Assembly: GCA_019454105.1 (NCBI GenBank)
Contig: CP075364.1
Location: forward strand, 809,362-873,361
Direction of reading: 5' to 3'
DNA from: Fimbriimonadaceae bacterium
GTDB taxonomy: Bacteria > Armatimonadota > Fimbriimonadia > Fimbriimonadales > Fimbriimonadaceae
DNA: 64,000 bases
Part shown: positions 61,269 to 64,000 of the stretch, piece by piece
Numbering within the stretch: position 1 is the first letter of the stretch
Layout: every line of letters begins with the position of its first letter
The notes under the pieces: generated by a model
What the model was told of the DNA's origin: nothing
The model's database searches: none
Seen by the model: the letters and a program-made list of their open reading frames with translations, nothing else
Made by a program: the position numbers and the translations under genes

Positions 61269-62313
61269 AGGTCTCCTTGGCCCGCTCATAGTCCTCCGGC
61301 CGGCCGATGTCGATCCAATCCTCGATGATCGGGAAAGCGCTGACGGGCCGTCGGGCGTCGAGCATCCGTTGGATCAGTTCGGGCATGTCCATGTGGCGGT
61401 TGGGCTCCACGAAGTTCCTGGCTTCAGGCTCCAAGAGGTAGACCCCCGCGTTGACATAGTTTTCGAACGTGGGTTTTTCCGTGATGCCGGTGACGCCGTG
61501 GCCATCGAGTTCGACCACACCGAACGGGACTTGCAACGTGTGCCTCCTCACGCCGAGAGTGGCCACCGCTCTCGTCTCCCGGTGGTAGTCAAGCAAGAGC
61601 CCATAGCGCACACGGGTCAAGACGTCCCCATTGACCATGAGCAGCGGGCCGTCCCAGGGCTCGAGCAACCCAAGCGCCCCCGCTGTGCCGAGCGGCTGTT
61701 CCTCGCGGACGTAAGAGATTCCCACTCCGAACCGGCTCCCGTCGCCGAGCCTGTCCTCGATCATGTCGGCCCGGTAGTGAGTGCTGACCGCGATCTGCCC
61801 GATCCCGGCCTCCTTGATCTGGCCGACGATCCGCTCGATCACGGGAGAATCACCGACGTCGAGGAGGGGTTTGGGCGTGTCCTTGGTGAGGGGCCACAGG
61901 CGACGGCCCTCGCCACCTGCCATCACCAGGGCCTGGGATTGACGCTCTTCGAGGTCCAAAAGGTCGCGTTCCAGCACCAGGTCGCGAACCTTCCCATCCT
62001 GATCGACAAGCGGGACGTGACGGATGTTGCTCTCCAGCATCAAAGCCCGAATGTCCCGAAGGCTCGCGTTCGGGGCCATCGTCAGGGGCGGCCTGCTCCC
62101 TGGGTTCGCCAGGTCCAGCCAGTCTGCCAGGGTCGACTCGAGGGGCATGCCCGCAAGGACCGCTCTTCGCAAGTCGCCGTCGGTGATCGTCGCCAGCAAG
62201 CGGGCTTGATCGTCCAAGAGGAGCACGATGCCCTTCGCCGTCTCGTCCAGCCGCCGCATCGCGTCCATCAGCGTGTCGCGCACCGACACGGCCAGCCCGG
62301 ACGTGTCGATCAC
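61261..62313 (-). CDS. ptmE: CBS-domain nucleotidyltransferase (PtmE-like, GDP-sugar forming)
   Basis: Two CBS domains (residues ~1-120: TITDGDLRRAVLAG, IRHVPLVDQDGKV) precede a sugar nucleotidyltransferase with ALVMAGGEGRRLWPLTKDTPKPLL, LGTAGALGLL and VNGDVLTRV. This architecture is that of PtmE, which forms the GDP-sugar precursor in GDP-route legionaminic acid synthesis. The GTG at 62313 has GGGAG 7 bases upstream and a GTGA overlap; ATG62334 is the alternative. Confidence 0.88.
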   Translation of the reverse strand: MIDTSGLAVSVRDTLMDAMRRLDETAKGIVLLLDDQARLLATITDGDLRRAVLAGMPLESTLADWLDLANPGSRPPLTMAPNASLRDIRALMLESNIRHVPLVDQDGKVRDLVLERDLLDLEERQSQALVMAGGEGRRLWPLTKDTPKPLLDVGDSPVIERIVGQIKEAGIGQIAVSTHYRADMIEDRLGDGSRFGVGISYVREEQPLGTAGALGLLEPWDGPLLMVNGDVLTRVRYGLLLDYHRETRAVATLGVRRHTLQVPFGVVELDGHGVTGITEKPTFENYVNAGVYLLEPEARNFVEPNRHMDMPELIQRMLDARRPVSAFPIIEDWIDIGRPEDYERAKETYA

Positions 62314-63473
62314 GACCGACTCCCGTCGTGCCATCGTTTCACGACCAACTCTGAACCGAGACTCTGTCGCATCAGTCTTTCTGTGATGATGTCACACGCT
62401 GGGCGGCTTTGACGGAACGGCGATGCCAGGCCCGTCAGGCCCGCTCGGAAAGAGGGATCCATGGCTTGGACGAGGGCTGATCGGACCGCACTGGCTTCGA
62501 GAGGCACGTCGATCACGTTCGACGCCCGTTCCCGACCTTCTTGCCTCGAACCCACGTTCACGACAGGCAGGCCGAAAGATGGAGCCTCGATGATGCCGCT
62601 CGACGAATTCCCCACCATGGCCGCGCCGATCCGCATCAGATTCACATAGGTCTCGGGCCCGAGCGCCGCGACCAGCCTACGGTTCGGTTTCTCACCGACG
62701 AACTCCTCCGCGTGGCGCCGAACCCCGAGGTTTCCCGTGTCAGCGTTCGGCATCGAGACGACGATGGGTTCTTGACGATCCGCGAGGGCCCCGAAGAACC
62801 GGCATGCCTGTATTGCAGGGGGCACCAAGTCCAGGGTCGTCGGGTGGAAGGTCACGAGCAGCGGGTCTTGGGCGAGGTCCAAACCGACCAACCGCCCCAA
62901 CTCCTCGCGGTCGATGTTCGGGATCGTCTCGAACTCGTCCAATCCAGGAGCTCCTGACACGGTCACCCGCCAAGGTTCCTCGCCCATCTGGACGATTCTC
63001 ATGGCCGAAAGCTCCGTCGCAGGAAAGTGTAGGTGAGAGAGCTTGGTCAGGGAGTGACGGAGAGCGTCGTCGTAGGCCCCGGCCGTGATCTCGCCCCCGT
63101 GAATATGGGCTACGGGTAGCCGGTATGGCAACGCCGCCAGTCCGGCCGCGTGCATCTCGAACCGATCGCCCAAGACGACCAACCAGTCCGGCCGCAATCG
63201 CTCGAAAGCTCCGCTGAATCCGGCAAGGGCACGGGCCATCGATCGGGCAGTCGAACTCGGATCGTCGCCCTCCTCCAGACAGTCGAATTGGGCCGCCACA
63301 TCGAACCCGTCCGACATCAGGGTCTCCACAGTCCGCCCGTGCGCCGGAACCAAATGGGTTCCTGTCGCGACGATCAGGAGTTCGCACCCAGGCTCCGCAG
63401 ACAACTTGCGCAATGTCGAGCGGTAGAGGGAATAGTCCGCTCGAGATGTCGTCACCACGGCGATCCGTCTCAT
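62310..63473 (-). CDS. legG: Hydrolysing nucleotide-sugar 2-epimerase (LegG/NeuC family)
   Basis: 387 residues. RRIAVVTTSRADYSLY, VLGDRFEMHAAGLAA and VAHIHGGEITAGAYDD are NeuC/LegG hallmarks, and GNSSSGIIEAPSFGLPVVN follows. In the Leg route it releases 2,4-diacetamido-trideoxymannose from its nucleotide. ATG63473 overlaps the synthase stop (ATGA). Confidence 0.9.
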   Translation of the reverse strand: MRRIAVVTTSRADYSLYRSTLRKLSAEPGCELLIVATGTHLVPAHGRTVETLMSDGFDVAAQFDCLEEGDDPSSTARSMARALAGFSGAFERLRPDWLVVLGDRFEMHAAGLAALPYRLPVAHIHGGEITAGAYDDALRHSLTKLSHLHFPATELSAMRIVQMGEEPWRVTVSGAPGLDEFETIPNIDREELGRLVGLDLAQDPLLVTFHPTTLDLVPPAIQACRFFGALADRQEPIVVSMPNADTGNLGVRRHAEEFVGEKPNRRLVAALGPETYVNLMRIGAAMVGNSSSGIIEAPSFGLPVVNVGSRQEGRERASNVIDVPLEASAVRSALVQAMDPSFRAGLTGLASPFRQSRPACDIITERLMRQSLGSELVVKRWHDGSRS

Positions 63474-64000
63474 TCGAGGTCCTCCCAAGCCAGAGGCGAG
63501 TCAGCCTCGACGTCGCGGGCGAGCCGACGCCCGACCACCTTGGCCAGTCTTGAGGGTGGGATCCCCGTTCCCGGGCGCTTCGCGACCAAGTCCTCAGGGC
63601 GCAAGACCGACCCGGAAGGCATCGGAAGCACCAGCATCAGACTCTTCCTCGCGACAAGCCTGGCGTCCGACTCGCGCGCTGTCGGTCGCTTGATGCCGTC
63701 CCCCAAGGCAGCGATGACCTCGTCGATCCCTTTCACCAATTCAGAGATCTCGACCGGAGTCGCCGAAGCCCTGTGATCCGGGCCAGGAAGCTCCCGGTCG
63801 AGCGTAAAGTGCTTCTCCACCACCTCCGCCCCGAGCGCGACGGCGGCCAGGCAGACGGCGTTGCCAAGGCAGTGGTCCGAGTATCCGACCCGGCAACCGA
63901 ACGCTTCCTGATAACGCGCCATCACCCGCAAGTTCACGTCGGCCGGGCGTGCCGGGTAATCGCTGACGCATTGAAGGAGCGTCAGGTCGGCTCCCTGGGC
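63470..64000 (-). CDS. legI: Legionaminic acid synthase (NeuB family), N-terminus outside window
   Basis: The frame is open to the right edge, so only the last ~176 residues are present. TLLQCVSDYPA followed by VNLRVM and VGYSDH, then VEKHFTLDRELPGPDH are NeuB-family motifs (condensation of the hexosamine with PEP). A C-terminal SAF/antifreeze-like domain is present (ARKSLMLVLPMPSG to the stop). LegI is preferred over NeuB because of the LegB/PtmE/LegG neighbours. Confidence 0.9.
   Translation of the reverse strand, partial: AQGADLTLLQCVSDYPARPADVNLRVMARYQEAFGCRVGYSDHCLGNAVCLAAVALGAEVVEKHFTLDRELPGPDHRASATPVEISELVKGIDEVIAALGDGIKRPTARESDARLVARKSLMLVLPMPSGSVLRPEDLVAKRPGTGIPPSRLAKVVGRRLARDVEADSPLAWEDLE

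Overview
The window is 64 kb of compact, GC-rich bacterial chromosome. Outer-membrane and envelope genes (RseP, lipoproteins, an O-antigen type Wzz/Wzx/Wzy cluster) point to a diderm. A futalosine-route menaquinone enzyme (MqnC), frequent GTG/TTG starts and long chains of genes joined by 4-base ATGA/GTGA overlaps would fit an Armatimonadota/Fimbriimonadia-like organism. That placement is a guess; no rRNA gene is present to test it.

Layout. 0-2.5 kb: phenylalanine hydroxylase, a lipoprotein, a threonine dehydratase-like enzyme and an initiator tRNA. 2.5-10.4 kb: a minus-strand operon of six genes (MTA phosphorylase, degenerate DprA, Cys/Met PLP enzyme, propeller-M23 peptidase, large glycosidase-like protein, small coiled-coil membrane protein). 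10.5-15.1 kb: plus-strand beta-CASP nuclease, then rpoZ (with a long acidic tail)-dnaJ-prmA-rsmE. 15.1-20.5 kb: minus-strand pyrC-SDR-exoD-M48 protease-pgk-NodB-like. 20.7-31.3 kb: a cyclase/STAND/TPR regulator, mqnC, three secreted proteins and a DASS transporter. 31.3-39.2 kb: rseP, dxr, an HDOD protein, lysA, a second site-2 protease, trpS, dtd. 39.2-51.2 kb: amino-acid enzymes (aminotransferase, cystathionine gamma-synthase-like, homoserine dehydrogenase), acyl-CoA dehydrogenase, arsC and envelope proteins. 51.3-64 kb: a surface-polysaccharide cluster that runs off the right edge and contains a GDP-route legionaminic acid module (legI, legG, ptmE, legB), flippase, polymerase and transferases.

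The most unusual signal is a repeat family confined to 40.5-46.2 kb. Its 51-bp unit has a 40-bp core that forms a 12-bp hairpin overlapping a perfect four-tract G-quadruplex motif. Two identical units sit in frame inside the acyl-CoA dehydrogenase. Four units (one decayed) sit in frame inside the ACT domain of homoserine dehydrogenase. A single variant copy lies between genes. Both enzymes therefore carry the same 17-residue peptide repeat (PSPVHGGGVGVGA core), and at all three sites the G-rich strand matches the sense strand of a gene. No stretch longer than 300 bases lacks a gene. Gene functions are read from motifs and family knowledge; no database search was made.
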